Assembly (NCBI RefSeq): GCF_024298885.1
Contig: NZ_CP101166.1
Coordinates: forward strand, 310,001-374,000
DNA: 64,000 nucleotides
From: Haloglomus halophilum
GTDB lineage: Archaea > Halobacteriota > Halobacteria > Halobacteriales > Haloarculaceae
Direction: 5' to 3'
Shown here piece by piece: positions 18,207 to 26,044 of this stretch. The notes beneath the pieces are model-generated. The model saw nothing but the letters and a program-made list of their open reading frames with translations. It was not told the DNA's origin and did not search any database. Position 1 is the first letter of the stretch. Every line of letters begins with the position of its first letter. A program made the translations under genes and the position numbers.

Positions 18207-18337
18207 TGCCCGGGGCGGGCTCCGAACCCGCGATCTCCGCATGTCTCAGGTGGAGGCAGGCAGCCTCCGACACGCGGGGTGCCGCTCGTGGTGTTACCCT
18301 ATGAGTGCGGCGCTATGTCCAACTAAGCCACCCGGGC
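18207..18337 (-). tRNA. Elongator tRNA-Met (CAU) with intron
   Basis: Read on the minus strand, the 5' acceptor strand GCCCGGG (18337-18331) pairs with CCCGGGC (18214-18208), followed by discriminator A at 18207. CCA is not encoded. Exon 1 is 18337-18300 and ends with the anticodon loop CUCAUA (anticodon CAU). Exon 2 is 18242-18207 and starts A then UGCGG, which closes the CCGCA anticodon stem. The 57-nt intron, 18299-18243, sits at the canonical 37/38 position. The T arm GCGGGTTCGAGCCCGC is intact. Haloarchaeal elongator tRNA-Met genes are known to carry an intron here, removed at a bulge-helix-bulge by the splicing endonuclease. Confidence 0.92.
18243..18299 (-). other. Archaeal tRNA-Met intron (57 nt)
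   Basis: The intron was deduced from the need to rebuild a 5-bp anticodon stem and 7-nt loop. It is GC-rich with internal complementarity (GGAGGC...GCCTCC around 18251-18268) that can form a central stem. Boundaries are good to about one base because loop bases at the junction are ambiguous. Confidence 0.8.
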
Positions 18338-18495
18338 GCAGTCGTTCGTAACCGGGACGGCCTCTTGAACGTTCTTGTTTGGGTGCCACGACCCGACGAC
18401 GGCGGCCGCGCCGGGTTCCGGGGGCGGCCGCACGCTCGCCAGTGACGGGTGGGGGTCACCCCCGGATTTATGCCGAATCCGGGGGACCCTCGGGC

Positions 18496-19449
18496 ATGGA
18501 CGTTCCGGACCTCGTGGCCGACGCACTGGACGGGGAGTCGGTCCTCGCGTCGGTGAGTATCGGCGGTGACGACGGCGTCTTCGTCACGCCGCAGCGGACG
18601 CTCGTCTATCGGGGTGACGGCCTGCTCAGCGACGAGTCCGTCGGGGAACACGAGCACGGGTTCGACCGGCTGGAGCTGAAGCAGGGCCGGCGCCGAACCT
18701 CGTTCACACTGCACTACTACGACCGCGAGGAGTCGTTCGCGGTCGGCTCCAGCTACGCACAGGACGTCATCAAGACGGTGCTGTCGGCCCACCTGCGCGC
18801 GACGGGGGCGCTCGCCGAGGACGAGCAGGTTCGCGGTGTCTACCGCTTCAACGAACTCACGGTCGTCGTCGGGACCGAGCGCCTGCTCAAGCACGTCGGC
18901 GGCGCGGTCTGGTCCGAGGATTACGAGGCCTACCCGTACGCCGACCTGACGCGCCTGGACTTCGAGGAGGGTGGCCACGCGATGCAGATCGTCATCGCCG
19001 TGGCGGGGCGGCCCGAGCGCATCAAGGTGCCCAACGACCGGGCATCCGAGGTCCGACGCACCATCGAGGAGGCCGTCCTCGCCTTCCACGATGCCGACTC
19101 GCTCGCGGCGCTCAACGAGGCCATCGCTCCCGAGGAACCCGAACAGGAGGAGACGGGGCCGGACTACGCCGACAGCGGCATCGACTCGCTCATCGACGAT
19201 GGCGAGGGGGACGGCGACGCCCCTGCCACGGCGGCGGCCGGGGCGGACGCCGACGGGTCCGCTGACGTGGATACGGACACGACGGCCGAGGCTCCGGCTG
19301 GCGCCGACGGTTTCGTCTCCGCGACCGATACGGAGGTCCTCAGCCGGCTGGAGGCGCTGGAGGCGAAGGTCGACGAGCAGACGGAGCTCATCGAGCGCCA
19401 GCAGGAGACCATCGAGCAACTGGTGGACGAACTCCGACGCGGGCGCTGA
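18496..19449 (+). CDS. Haloarchaeal hypothetical protein with C-terminal coiled coil
   Basis: This 317-residue protein has an N-terminal region (1-205) that looks like two PH-like beta domains (VLASVSIGGDDGVFVTPQRT... and VRGVYRFNELTVVVGTERL...). An acidic disordered linker (215-275) and a terminal coiled coil (LSRLEALEAKVDEQTELIER region, about 283-314) follow. It has no TM or signal peptide. Coiled-coil ends of this sort suggest oligomerisation. The ATG at 18496 lies immediately before the first beta strand; the longer open frame upstream overlaps the tRNA promoter region and is not used. The function is unknown. Confidence 0.6.
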   Translation: MDVPDLVADALDGESVLASVSIGGDDGVFVTPQRTLVYRGDGLLSDESVGEHEHGFDRLELKQGRRRTSFTLHYYDREESFAVGSSYAQDVIKTVLSAHLRATGALAEDEQVRGVYRFNELTVVVGTERLLKHVGGAVWSEDYEAYPYADLTRLDFEEGGHAMQIVIAVAGRPERIKVPNDRASEVRRTIEEAVLAFHDADSLAALNEAIAPEEPEQEETGPDYADSGIDSLIDDGEGDGDAPATAAAGADADGSADVDTDTTAEAPAGADGFVSATDTEVLSRLEALEAKVDEQTELIERQQETIEQLVDELRRGR

Positions 19450-19504
19450 GCACTGAGCAGGGCCGCCGTCGACCGCCACCGCGGCCGCGACCGGGGCCGG
19501 GCCC

Positions 19505-19915
19505 TCAGTCGCGCCGCCCGGTGACCTTCTGGATGCACGACGAGCCGAACGGCCCGAGCTCGCCCGCCTCCAGCCGGATGAAGTGGCCGACGGAGAGGGA
19601 CTTCCCGCAGCGCTCGCACTCGTAGTCGCCGCTCCGTTCGACCACCTCGCTCTCGAACGCGAGGAAGCGCCCGCTCGTCGGCTTCACGGCGTCCCCCTCG
19701 CGCTCGATGACGCCGCGCTTCTCGGCCTCCTCGATGATGGCCCGCGTCGTCGCGGGGTGGGTCGTGACCGTCTCGATACGGTCGACCAGCTCGGCCAGCG
19801 ACAGCTCGGCGTGCTCCAGCCGTTCCAGGAGCTGGACCCCAAGCTCGACCGGGTGGTCGTCGGTGCCCCCCTCGTCCGGGGGCGTTCTGTCGCCACCGCG
19901 CCGGTCGCGCGCCAT
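19505..19915 (-). CDS. DUF5830-like protein (wHTH plus zinc site)
   Basis: This 136-residue protein has an N-terminal winged-helix-like part (VELGVQLLERLEHAELSLAE, then ATTRAIIEEAEKRGVIER) and a C-terminal domain with CERCGKSL and a later Cys (GSSCIQKVTG) that could bind zinc. It resembles the haloarchaeal DUF5830 family from memory. The frame is open far upstream through the molybdopterin oxidoreductase gene, but the ATG at 19915 fits the family length. Confidence 0.65.
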   Translation of the reverse strand: MARDRRGGDRTPPDEGGTDDHPVELGVQLLERLEHAELSLAELVDRIETVTTHPATTRAIIEEAEKRGVIEREGDAVKPTSGRFLAFESEVVERSGDYECERCGKSLSVGHFIRLEAGELGPFGSSCIQKVTGRRD

Positions 19916-20062
19916 ACGCCCGAGCGGGACCGGCGCGGACGAAAACCTGTCGCCCACGGCCGAAACCGAGACGAATTCTAGACGAACTCTAGCCGGTGTC
20001 CCAACGGAGACCGGAGGGAGTCTGAAGAACGCGTATACGGGAGGCACTCCCCATCTCGGGTA

Positions 20063-21619
20063 ATGAAGCGACAGGAACTCACGGCGGCGGCCCGCGAGCG
20101 GTGGGTCGTGGCGCTCGTCGCGCTGGCAGCCGGGGGGGCGGCGGTCGCCGGGTCGTACGCGGCGGCCGGCTTCACGCCCTCGTACGTCGTCGCGCCGGTC
20201 GAGACCGTCCTCGCGCGGTACATCCCCGGCGTGTTCATCACGTTCGCCATCGTCGTGCTGGGCGACCTCGGGAAGCAGCTGAGCCTCATCGGCGCCACGC
20301 TGCTGGCCGTGCTCGTCCTCGGGACGCTCGCCGGCCTGGGGCGGGCCATCGCCGAGCAAGCCGGCCTGCGGCCGCTCGCCGGGCCGTTCGCCGGTATCCC
20401 CGTGTGGGGCGCGACCGTCGCGCTGACCGGGCGGCCGGTCCTCTCGCTGGGCGCGGGCCTGGCCGCGGCGCTGGTGGTCAGCCTGGCGGGACTCGCGGGC
20501 CGCATGACGCGGGCCGACGACCCGTCGCCGGACCGGCGCCGCGTCGTCACCAGTCTCGCGGGGCTCGCGGGACTGGGGGCGGCCGGCTGGTTCCTCGGGA
20601 ACCGGCGGACATCGTCCGGCGGACCGGCTGCGCCCCCCACACCCGCCGCGGGGCAGGACGGCAGCGGGGACGGCGGCTCGGACGCACAGGCCGCGGCGGG
20701 TGAGACTCCCGCGCCGACGGAGACCGAGATGCTGCTGGCCGAAGCCGAGGAGAAGAGCTTCGACATCGACGGGCTGGAGCCGCTGGTGAGCGAGGAGTTC
20801 TACCACGTCGACATCAGCTCCGTCAACCCGCAGGTCCAGGCCCAGGACTGGTCGCTGTCGGTCACGGGCGCCGTCCCCGAGGAGACGAGTTTCGACTATC
20901 AGGACATCATCGAGCGCGAGTCGACGCTGGAGTTCTCGACGCTGCGCTGTGTCGGCGAGCGGCTCAACGGGAAGAAGACCGACACCGCGCTCTGGGAGGG
21001 CGTCCGCGTCGGCGACCTGCTCGAGGCGGCGAACGTGCCGGACCGGTGCTGTGTGATGGCCAGGGGCGCCGACAGCTTCTTCGAGGAGTTCCCGGTGGCG
21101 GCGCTCCGGGAGTCGCTGCTCGTCTACCGGATGAACGGCGACCTCCTGCCGCGGGCGCACGGCTACCCGGCCCGGCTCGTCGTCCCCGGCCACTGGGGGG
21201 AGATCCACGTCAAGTGGGTCGACGAACTGGAGATCCTCGACGAGCCGGCGAAGGGCTACTGGGAGCAGAAGGGCTGGCACGGCACCGGCCCGGTCAACAC
21301 CGTCGCGAAGCTGTACGCCGTGAACGACCGTCAGGACGGTCGCAAGCAGGTCGCCGGCCACTCATACGCCGGGACGCGTGGCATCCGGACCGTCGAGGTG
21401 TCGACCGACGGCGGGAGCACCTGGAACGAGGCCGACCTGACGGAGGAACTGCCCGGGCGCGCCGTGTGGCGCCAGTGGAAGTACGAGTACGAGCCGCCCG
21501 GCAGCACGCACGAGGTGGTGGTGCGGGCCGTGGACGGCGAGGGAACGCTGCAGCCACAGGAGGACAGCGGCCCCTACCCCAGCGGGCCGAGCGGCTGGGT
21601 CTCACGGAGGGTGGACTGA
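20063..21619 (+). CDS. Membrane-anchored sulfite-oxidase-type molybdopterin oxidoreductase
   Basis: This 518-residue protein has five or six hydrophobic segments in residues 12-180 (e.g. WVVALVALAAGGAAVAGSYA and GVFITFAIVVLGDLG), ending with an RRR-VVTSLAGLAGLGAAGWF Tat-like helix. The catalytic sulfite-oxidase/YedY domain lies at about 235-420. The Mo-ligand Cys is in FSTLRCVGERLNG, and the pterin-binding segment GYPARLVVPGHWG is present. A dimerisation Ig-like domain follows (VAGHSYAGTRGIRTVEVS...). The active site would face outside. The donor or acceptor substrate is unknown; YedY relatives repair methionine sulfoxide or oxidise sulfite. It is followed at 1-bp overlap by a wHTH gene and a small membrane protein. 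Confidence 0.85.
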   Translation: MKRQELTAAARERWVVALVALAAGGAAVAGSYAAAGFTPSYVVAPVETVLARYIPGVFITFAIVVLGDLGKQLSLIGATLLAVLVLGTLAGLGRAIAEQAGLRPLAGPFAGIPVWGATVALTGRPVLSLGAGLAAALVVSLAGLAGRMTRADDPSPDRRRVVTSLAGLAGLGAAGWFLGNRRTSSGGPAAPPTPAAGQDGSGDGGSDAQAAAGETPAPTETEMLLAEAEEKSFDIDGLEPLVSEEFYHVDISSVNPQVQAQDWSLSVTGAVPEETSFDYQDIIERESTLEFSTLRCVGERLNGKKTDTALWEGVRVGDLLEAANVPDRCCVMARGADSFFEEFPVAALRESLLVYRMNGDLLPRAHGYPARLVVPGHWGEIHVKWVDELEILDEPAKGYWEQKGWHGTGPVNTVAKLYAVNDRQDGRKQVAGHSYAGTRGIRTVEVSTDGGSTWNEADLTEELPGRAVWRQWKYEYEPPGSTHEVVVRAVDGEGTLQPQEDSGPYPSGPSGWVSRRVD

Positions 21620-21936
21620 TGGAGGAGTCACTGTGGTACCTGCTGGCCGGGACGCGTGGCAGCGAGAACCGGGGCCGCATCGTCCGTGCGCTCGACGAAC
21701 AGCCGCGCAACGCCAACCGGCTGGCCGAGGCGCTCGGCATCGACTACAACACCGTCCGGCACCATCTCGACACGCTCCGTGAACACGAGGTCGTCGTCCG
21801 GAACGGCGACGACTACGGCGCGGTCTACCGGCTCACCGACGAGTTCGAGGAGCACCGTGGCGTCTACGAGCGGGTCCTCGAGACCGTCGACCACGTCGCC
21901 GTCGAGGCCGGCGATGCCGGCAGGGGTGTGGAGTGA
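21619..21936 (+). CDS. Winged-helix (ArsR-like) transcription regulator
   Basis: This 105-residue winged-helix protein has a recognition helix in LGIDYNTVRHHLDTLREHEVV and a wing in GDDYGAVYRLTDEF. Its ATG overlaps the oxidoreductase stop (TGATG), and its stop overlaps the next start, so all three genes form one translationally coupled unit. There is no obvious metal-binding Cys set. It probably regulates its own operon or pairs functionally with the small membrane protein downstream. Confidence 0.8.
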   Translation: MEESLWYLLAGTRGSENRGRIVRALDEQPRNANRLAEALGIDYNTVRHHLDTLREHEVVVRNGDDYGAVYRLTDEFEEHRGVYERVLETVDHVAVEAGDAGRGVE

Positions 21937-22253
21937 TGCTGCCGCTCGCGTCGATGCCGGCCATGGCGCCGTGGCTGTTGGCTGCGACCGGTATCTCCGT
22001 ACTGAACGCCCTCATGCTGGCCGCGCTGACGGTCGTCTGGCTCCGGAACTACCGCACGTTCCGGACCCCCATGACCGCGGGGCTCGCCGCCTTCGGCGGG
22101 CTGTTGCTGACCGAGAACCTGGTCGCCGTCTACTTCTTCGTCTCCACCCAGATGCTGTACTCGGGCGAGGCGGTCGCCCAGCAGACGGTCGTCGTCCTGC
22201 GGGTACTGGAGCTGCTGGCCGTCGGCTTCCTGACGTACGTGACGATGCAGTAG
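21936..22253 (+). CDS. Small three-TM membrane protein
   Basis: This 105-residue protein has three TM helices (WLLAATGISVLNALMLAALTV, MTAGLAAFGGLLLTENLVAVYFF and VVLRVLELLAVGFLTYV). The start is either the ATG at 21936 (1-bp overlap) or the GTG at 21933 (4-bp overlap). wHTH plus three-TM pairs of this kind are a recurrent haloarchaeal arrangement, and the pair is likely a sensor-regulator unit. No enzymatic motif is present. Confidence 0.7.
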   Translation: MLPLASMPAMAPWLLAATGISVLNALMLAALTVVWLRNYRTFRTPMTAGLAAFGGLLLTENLVAVYFFVSTQMLYSGEAVAQQTVVVLRVLELLAVGFLTYVTMQ

Positions 22254-22309
22254 TGGACTTGGCATGCGCAGTTACTGGTCTGTCCCGGTGTGGTCTCGGG
22301 AGATCAGGT

Positions 22310-22738
22310 TCACGCCGTTCCTGCATAGAGCGGTCGCAAGTACGTATCCACGACAGCGATCGCGAGCGCTCCCACGACGACAGCGACCTTCGCTACTCCA
22401 GCGATAAGCGAGTCACTCGGGACACCACCGACGGCGATGAATGGAATCGCGGACAGCAGCGCGAGCCCCACCACCGCGATGAAGAAGGTCAGCACGAACT
22501 CGGTGAACCGGTCGAGCGACCACGGGCCTGCCACGAGCGGGTAGGAAGCGCCGAACGCGAGAACGAGTGCGACTGCGCCGACCAGTGACTCGGAGACTGG
22601 CATGCCAGCGGCATCATTCACCGTCTGGAGCGACAGGAACACGACGAAGACACCGCCAAGAAATGCGATTAGGAAGTCGTACGTGGCACCGATCGTCGAG
22701 CGGAGGGACTGGCTCAGGGAGGGGTCAGAGCGGGACAT
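22310..22738 (-). CDS. Four-TM hypothetical membrane protein
   Basis: This 142-residue protein starts MSRSDPSLSQS. Four predicted TM helices cover most of it (FLIAFLGGVFVVFLSL, LVGAVALVLAFGASYPLV, FVLTFFIAVVGLALLSAI and VAKVAVVVGALAIAVV). The ATG at 22738 is preferred to the longer upstream frame because the hydrophobic core begins soon after it. It is convergent with the preceding operon. The function is unknown. Confidence 0.6.
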   Translation of the reverse strand: MSRSDPSLSQSLRSTIGATYDFLIAFLGGVFVVFLSLQTVNDAAGMPVSESLVGAVALVLAFGASYPLVAGPWSLDRFTEFVLTFFIAVVGLALLSAIPFIAVGGVPSDSLIAGVAKVAVVVGALAIAVVDTYLRPLYAGTA

Positions 22739-22905
22739 CGCCGTGCTTGAGGTAGCGACTGTCGGTAAAAGAAGGTGGTGCTGGCGGGCTGCGAGCTGTC
22801 CCACAGTAGGAGTGGTCACGCAGCGGGTGTATCCTGAAGACCGAGCCACGAGCCACCCTGCACAGCACTCACCTCTCTGTCCTGTACGGCCGTCCGAGCA
22901 CCGCC

Positions 22906-23616
22906 GTGTCCCGCCGGTCGGTCAGAAAACGTATACCGACCCTTCCACACACCCCGCACGTGCAGCGCGCGACCCGACGACAGCTGTTCGGCGCGGCCCT
23001 GTTCGGCGGGGTCGTCCTCGCGGCGGCGCTCCTCGCGTCCCCCGACCGCGCCGTCACCCAGCTCCACGCGCTCGCAGCCCGGCCGCTCCTGTTCGCGCCA
23101 GCGTTGCTGGCGGCGTACCTGCTCCGGCCGCTCGTCGCGTGGCCCATCAGCGCGCTCTCCATCCTGCTGGGCTTCCTCTACGGCCCCGTCGCCATCCCGG
23201 TCGCACTTCTCGGGGCCGTCGTCACGTGTACACCCGCCTATCTGCTGGCACGACGGACCGGGAATCGGGGCCTGCTCGCCCGCGCCGGGGACTCCGGCCA
23301 GCGCTTCTTCGCCGCGACCGGCGACATCCGTGGCCTCACGGGACTGCGGCTGATGCCGCTCCCGCCGGACCCCGTCTCCTACGGCGCCGGACTCTCGGGG
23401 CTCTCGCCCGGCCGGTTCGTCCTCGGAACGGCGCTCGGGGAGTTCCCCTGGGTCGTCGCAGCCGTCCTGCTGGGCGCGTCACTGGAACGGCTCACCGTGG
23501 CGGGCGTCGGGGGCGGCTTCCCACTGGTCGTCGGACTCGCGGCACTGGCCGTGCTCGTGCTCGGCGGGCCGCTCTACCGGCGGTGGCGCAAGCGGCGTGG
23601 CTCGCCGGTGGATTGA
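22906..23616 (+). CDS. TVP38/TMEM64 (VTT/DedA-like) membrane protein
   Basis: This 236-residue integral membrane protein belongs to the VTT/SNARE-associated group. It has the typical re-entrant segment WPISALSILLGFLYGPVAIP and the conserved GLRLMPLPPDPVSYGAGLSG, where R-x-x-P...Y-x-x-G is the family signature. VTT proteins act as lipid scramblases or transporters. The GTG at 22906 is the longest start; the GTG at 22960 (VQRATRRQL) is plausible and closer to the first helix. The stop codon lies at the boundary of the TnpB-relic end. Confidence 0.82.
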   Translation: MSRRSVRKRIPTLPHTPHVQRATRRQLFGAALFGGVVLAAALLASPDRAVTQLHALAARPLLFAPALLAAYLLRPLVAWPISALSILLGFLYGPVAIPVALLGAVVTCTPAYLLARRTGNRGLLARAGDSGQRFFAATGDIRGLTGLRLMPLPPDPVSYGAGLSGLSPGRFVLGTALGEFPWVVAAVLLGASLERLTVAGVGGGFPLVVGLAALAVLVLGGPLYRRWRKRRGSPVD

Positions 23617-23621
23617 CATCC

Positions 23622-23643
23622 TCCTCCGCGTGAACGCGGAGGA
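23622..23643. repeat. Terminal hairpin of IS200/IS605-type element (right end)
   Basis: A perfect 9-bp inverted repeat, TCCTCCGCG / CGCGGAGGA, encloses a TGAA loop. It follows GACATCC and lies 22 bp beyond the stop of the TnpB relic. Haloarchaeal TnpB-type elements commonly end with such a hairpin, and the same end contributes to the guide (omega) RNA in active systems. It marks the old insertion boundary immediately after the VTT gene. Confidence 0.75.
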
Positions 23644-23664
23644 ATCCCGACCGCGTTTGGGATA

Positions 23665-24044
23665 TTAGGGTTTGCAGTCTACCACTTGTGCCTGCGGTTG
23701 GAATCCGCTGGACAAGTCGTGAAGGTAGACTCCGGGCTGTGCCAACCAGCCGGTACTCCTATCCCCAGCCAACGTGGCCGAAGACTCGGAGTTACGTTCG
23801 TCGTTGCTATCGAGACGGATGTTCTCCGCCCCGTTCACGTCAGCGTTGAACGCATCGTCGTGTTCCTCGCAGACGTACAATCCGCGTTCGACACGCTGAC
23901 TGTCGTCTTTCCTACCGCAGACGCAACACGTTTTGCTCGTGTCTCGCTCAGGGATGTATTGAGTGGCGGATTGTTGCTCGTGGCAGTGTGCTGCCTCGCT
24001 GGGGGACTGTATGTACGCTGGAAGAACTCCTGACCATTACCGGA
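23665..24044 (-). pseudogene. tnpB: Truncated TnpB (IS200/IS605 family) C-terminal remnant
   Basis: On the minus strand, the frame ending at 23665 encodes only the TnpB C-terminus. It contains YIPERDTSKTCCVCGRKD, then VERGLYVCEEHD, which form the four-Cys/His zinc finger, and then AFNADVNGAENIRL, carrying the third RuvC Asp. An in-frame TAA just upstream (about 24045) ends the open region. The N-terminal domains and the first two RuvC acidic residues are absent. The fourth zinc ligand reads CEEH where CEEC is usual. It is non-functional as a nuclease. Its GC content is visibly lower than its neighbours'. Confidence 0.85.
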
Positions 24045-24129
24045 CTCGTGCCGAGGCACGAGGCGTTTGCACCGCTGGAGGCTCACGGGATGAGTGGTTC
24101 GCTAATCGCTCACAGTTCTGGGTACGCTA

Positions 24130-24795
24130 TCAGTCAGCTGACTCCACCGGATCTCCCAGTAGAGATAGAGCCATTCGCTCGGCAACGTACGCGAATCCGT
24201 TAGCCAGATGCATCACGAGGAGTACGAGAATCGCGCCGGCTCCCATCGCCAGAACGGTCTCGGGGACTGTCCCGATCGTCCAGATCACTGGGTCACCATT
24301 CACCTCACCGAAACTGACATCGAGCGGGCGGCGCACCCCTGCCGACAGAAGTGTCAATCCCTGCACCAGCCCGTAGGCAAGCACGACCCCGATCATACCG
24401 AGGAAGAGCTTCAACGACAGGAATCCGAATCCCCGCCAGGTGCTCGCCGCATCGATGTATCCCCGGAAACCTCCGGCAGCCCCACCACCGCTGGTGACAT
24501 CATCCGGCGCCTCCAGTGAGACGGTAAGCAGGGAATTCGCCAGCCAACGTTCCAGCGTGACGAACGCTCGTACGACGAAGAGCATCAACGCCAGGATGGC
24601 GATTCCCACGAGCACGACCGAGAGTAGAGACCCGAGTAACATGCCGAAGCCGAACAGGGACCAGTACAGCATCGTGAGTGGAAACGCCAGGATGAGATAG
24701 GCCAGGTTCCTGTACGTCCGCCGAGAGAGTACCGGACCGAGTATAGCTTCGAGACTGCCCCGAAGCGTGGGTTGATGTCCGTCAGTGGAGGGCAT
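24130..24795 (-). CDS. Putative sensor-domain membrane protein
   Basis: This 221-residue protein has about five TM helices. The N-terminal segment RRTYRNLAYLILAFPLTMLY is characteristic of the 'putative sensor' (PF13796-type) domain, which usually precedes histidine kinases or HTH regulators. Here no kinase or DNA-binding domain is attached, so it is a stand-alone sensor-like protein. A central GGGAAGGFRGYIDAASTWR segment lies before the last two helices. Its GC content is lower than the window average, and it sits beside the TnpB relic, so it may be part of an acquired block. Confidence 0.75.
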   Translation of the reverse strand: MPSTDGHQPTLRGSLEAILGPVLSRRTYRNLAYLILAFPLTMLYWSLFGFGMLLGSLLSVVLVGIAILALMLFVVRAFVTLERWLANSLLTVSLEAPDDVTSGGGAAGGFRGYIDAASTWRGFGFLSLKLFLGMIGVVLAYGLVQGLTLLSAGVRRPLDVSFGEVNGDPVIWTIGTVPETVLAMGAGAILVLLVMHLANGFAYVAERMALSLLGDPVESAD

Positions 24796-25063
24796 AAAGC
24801 AACCATCGAACAGCCCGATATTAAATTACAGGAACAACGAGCGGCTGTGCGTGGATCTCCCCGGCGGAGGGACATCGAATCGTACCGCCCCTGTTCTACT
24901 CGTGTGACTGCTCGAGGACTGACAGTGTACGCCGTCCCACAGTTCGATATCGTCCACTCGGGGATTGTCTTCGACGGGACTGTGTTGACTGGCGTCGGAA
25001 CCGGTACACTGCCCCGATGCATCTCACGCCCGGTCCCTCAGGATGCGGAGGGTCCAGCGAGTT
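24796..25063. other. Intergenic region without recognised gene
   Basis: This is 268 bp with lower GC than its neighbours and no convincing ORF. The minus-strand promoter of the sensor-domain gene should lie just after 24796, where an AT-rich stretch (GATATTAAATTACAG, about 24818-24832) provides a TATA-like TTTAAT on the minus strand. Confidence 0.5.
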
Positions 25064-25180
25064 TCAGGTCCAGAAGGTATCCCCGCAGTCCATCACTACG
25101 CCGTGCTGCGGGCAGACGTACTTGCAGTGCCGCTTGTAGAGGTCGGCCTCGCACATCGGACAGGTCGGCGGCCCGCTCAT
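25064..25180 (-). CDS. Zinc-finger microprotein (38 aa)
   Basis: This is a very short ORF with codon bias and two paired metal-binding motifs: CPMCEADL at residues 7-10, and HCKYVCPQHG with a later Cys (VMDCGD) at residues 18-32. It starts MSGPPT and ends DTFWT. The layout (CPxC near the start, CxxxC then H, and a final Cys) resembles the CPxCG-related zinc-finger microproteins abundant in haloarchaea, several of which affect motility, biofilm or swarming. Its function is not known. It is divergent from the gene at 25333. Confidence 0.75.
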   Translation of the reverse strand: MSGPPTCPMCEADLYKRHCKYVCPQHGVVMDCGDTFWT

Positions 25181-25332
25181 ACCCGCGGTTCGAGCCCACC
25201 GTACCTCAATCCGACGACCGGCTCCGGTCGTGGCGTCGGTCCCGGGCCTCGGCGTTCGGTGCCGTGACCAGCAGCCACGACGGCGACTGGCTCATCCAAG
25301 CCGTTATGCGTTCGCTTTCCACAGGTGTACCA

Positions 25333-25884
25333 ATGGGCCACTTGCGGCGGCGACTTCGCAGGAATCTCGGCGGTGTCATCAGGCTGTTCCTGACGGATCT
25401 GATATGGCGGCGGAAGAACCTCCTCACGCTCGGCGCCGTCGGGGTGGGACTCACGCAGATCCACGCCGGAGTCGGCCTCCTCCTCGCGGGTAGCTTCGTC
25501 GCATCACTCGGAGCGCTGTTTCTGGGTGTCGGAGGGCTCCTGGCTGGCGGTCTCAGCTTCTTCGGCCGCACGGTCCCCGGGGGTATCGGCCTCGGCCTCG
25601 TCGTCTTCCTGATCGTCGCCGGCCCGGGCGTCGTGCTGGGCGTCGCCGACACGGCCCACAGTACCGCCGATGAGTCACTGGACACGCTGGGCACTCAGCC
25701 GACCGAGACTCCCGTGAACGACACCACGACCTTCGCGGATGGGCCCTCGTACGACGATGACGACCGTGTCGGCGGCGGGTTCCGGGACGGCGACACCGCC
25801 GCCGACGGCTGCGGGACGAACGACGGCGACCCGGACTACAACGAGGACAACGACCGCGACAACGACGGCCTCTGCGACGAGTAG
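25333..25884 (+). CDS. Membrane protein with Asp-rich C-terminal (excalibur-like) tail
   Basis: This 183-residue protein starts at the ATG at 25333 (MGHLRRRLRRN). Residues 35-105 contain two or three TM helices (LLLAGSFVASLGALFLGVGGL and GIGLGLVVFLIVAGPGVVLG). The extracellular tail is acidic and ends DNDRDNDGLCDE, close to the excalibur Ca-binding consensus (DxDxDGxxC). The tail has two Cys (GCGTND and GLCDE) that could form a disulfide. The function is unknown; a Ca-dependent surface role is inferred. Confidence 0.65.
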   Translation: MGHLRRRLRRNLGGVIRLFLTDLIWRRKNLLTLGAVGVGLTQIHAGVGLLLAGSFVASLGALFLGVGGLLAGGLSFFGRTVPGGIGLGLVVFLIVAGPGVVLGVADTAHSTADESLDTLGTQPTETPVNDTTTFADGPSYDDDDRVGGGFRDGDTAADGCGTNDGDPDYNEDNDRDNDGLCDE

Positions 25885-26044
25885 CCGGACCACCGTGCAG
25901 TTCTCGACGGCTGCGTTCCGCTCGCCGAATCTGCCCTCCTATCGGAATGATTGTACGTTATCGAGACAGTGGTTGAAAATTCGCAGATATATCTAGAATA
26001 TCTCGAATAATGGTAGAGAGGTCCGAGTTCGTGAACTTACGCCG

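Noticed and set aside
24045..24130. N-terminal remainder of the TnpB relic
   Set aside because: Upstream bases on the minus strand have a stop and no recognisable TnpB residues, so the pseudogene is limited to 23665-24044.
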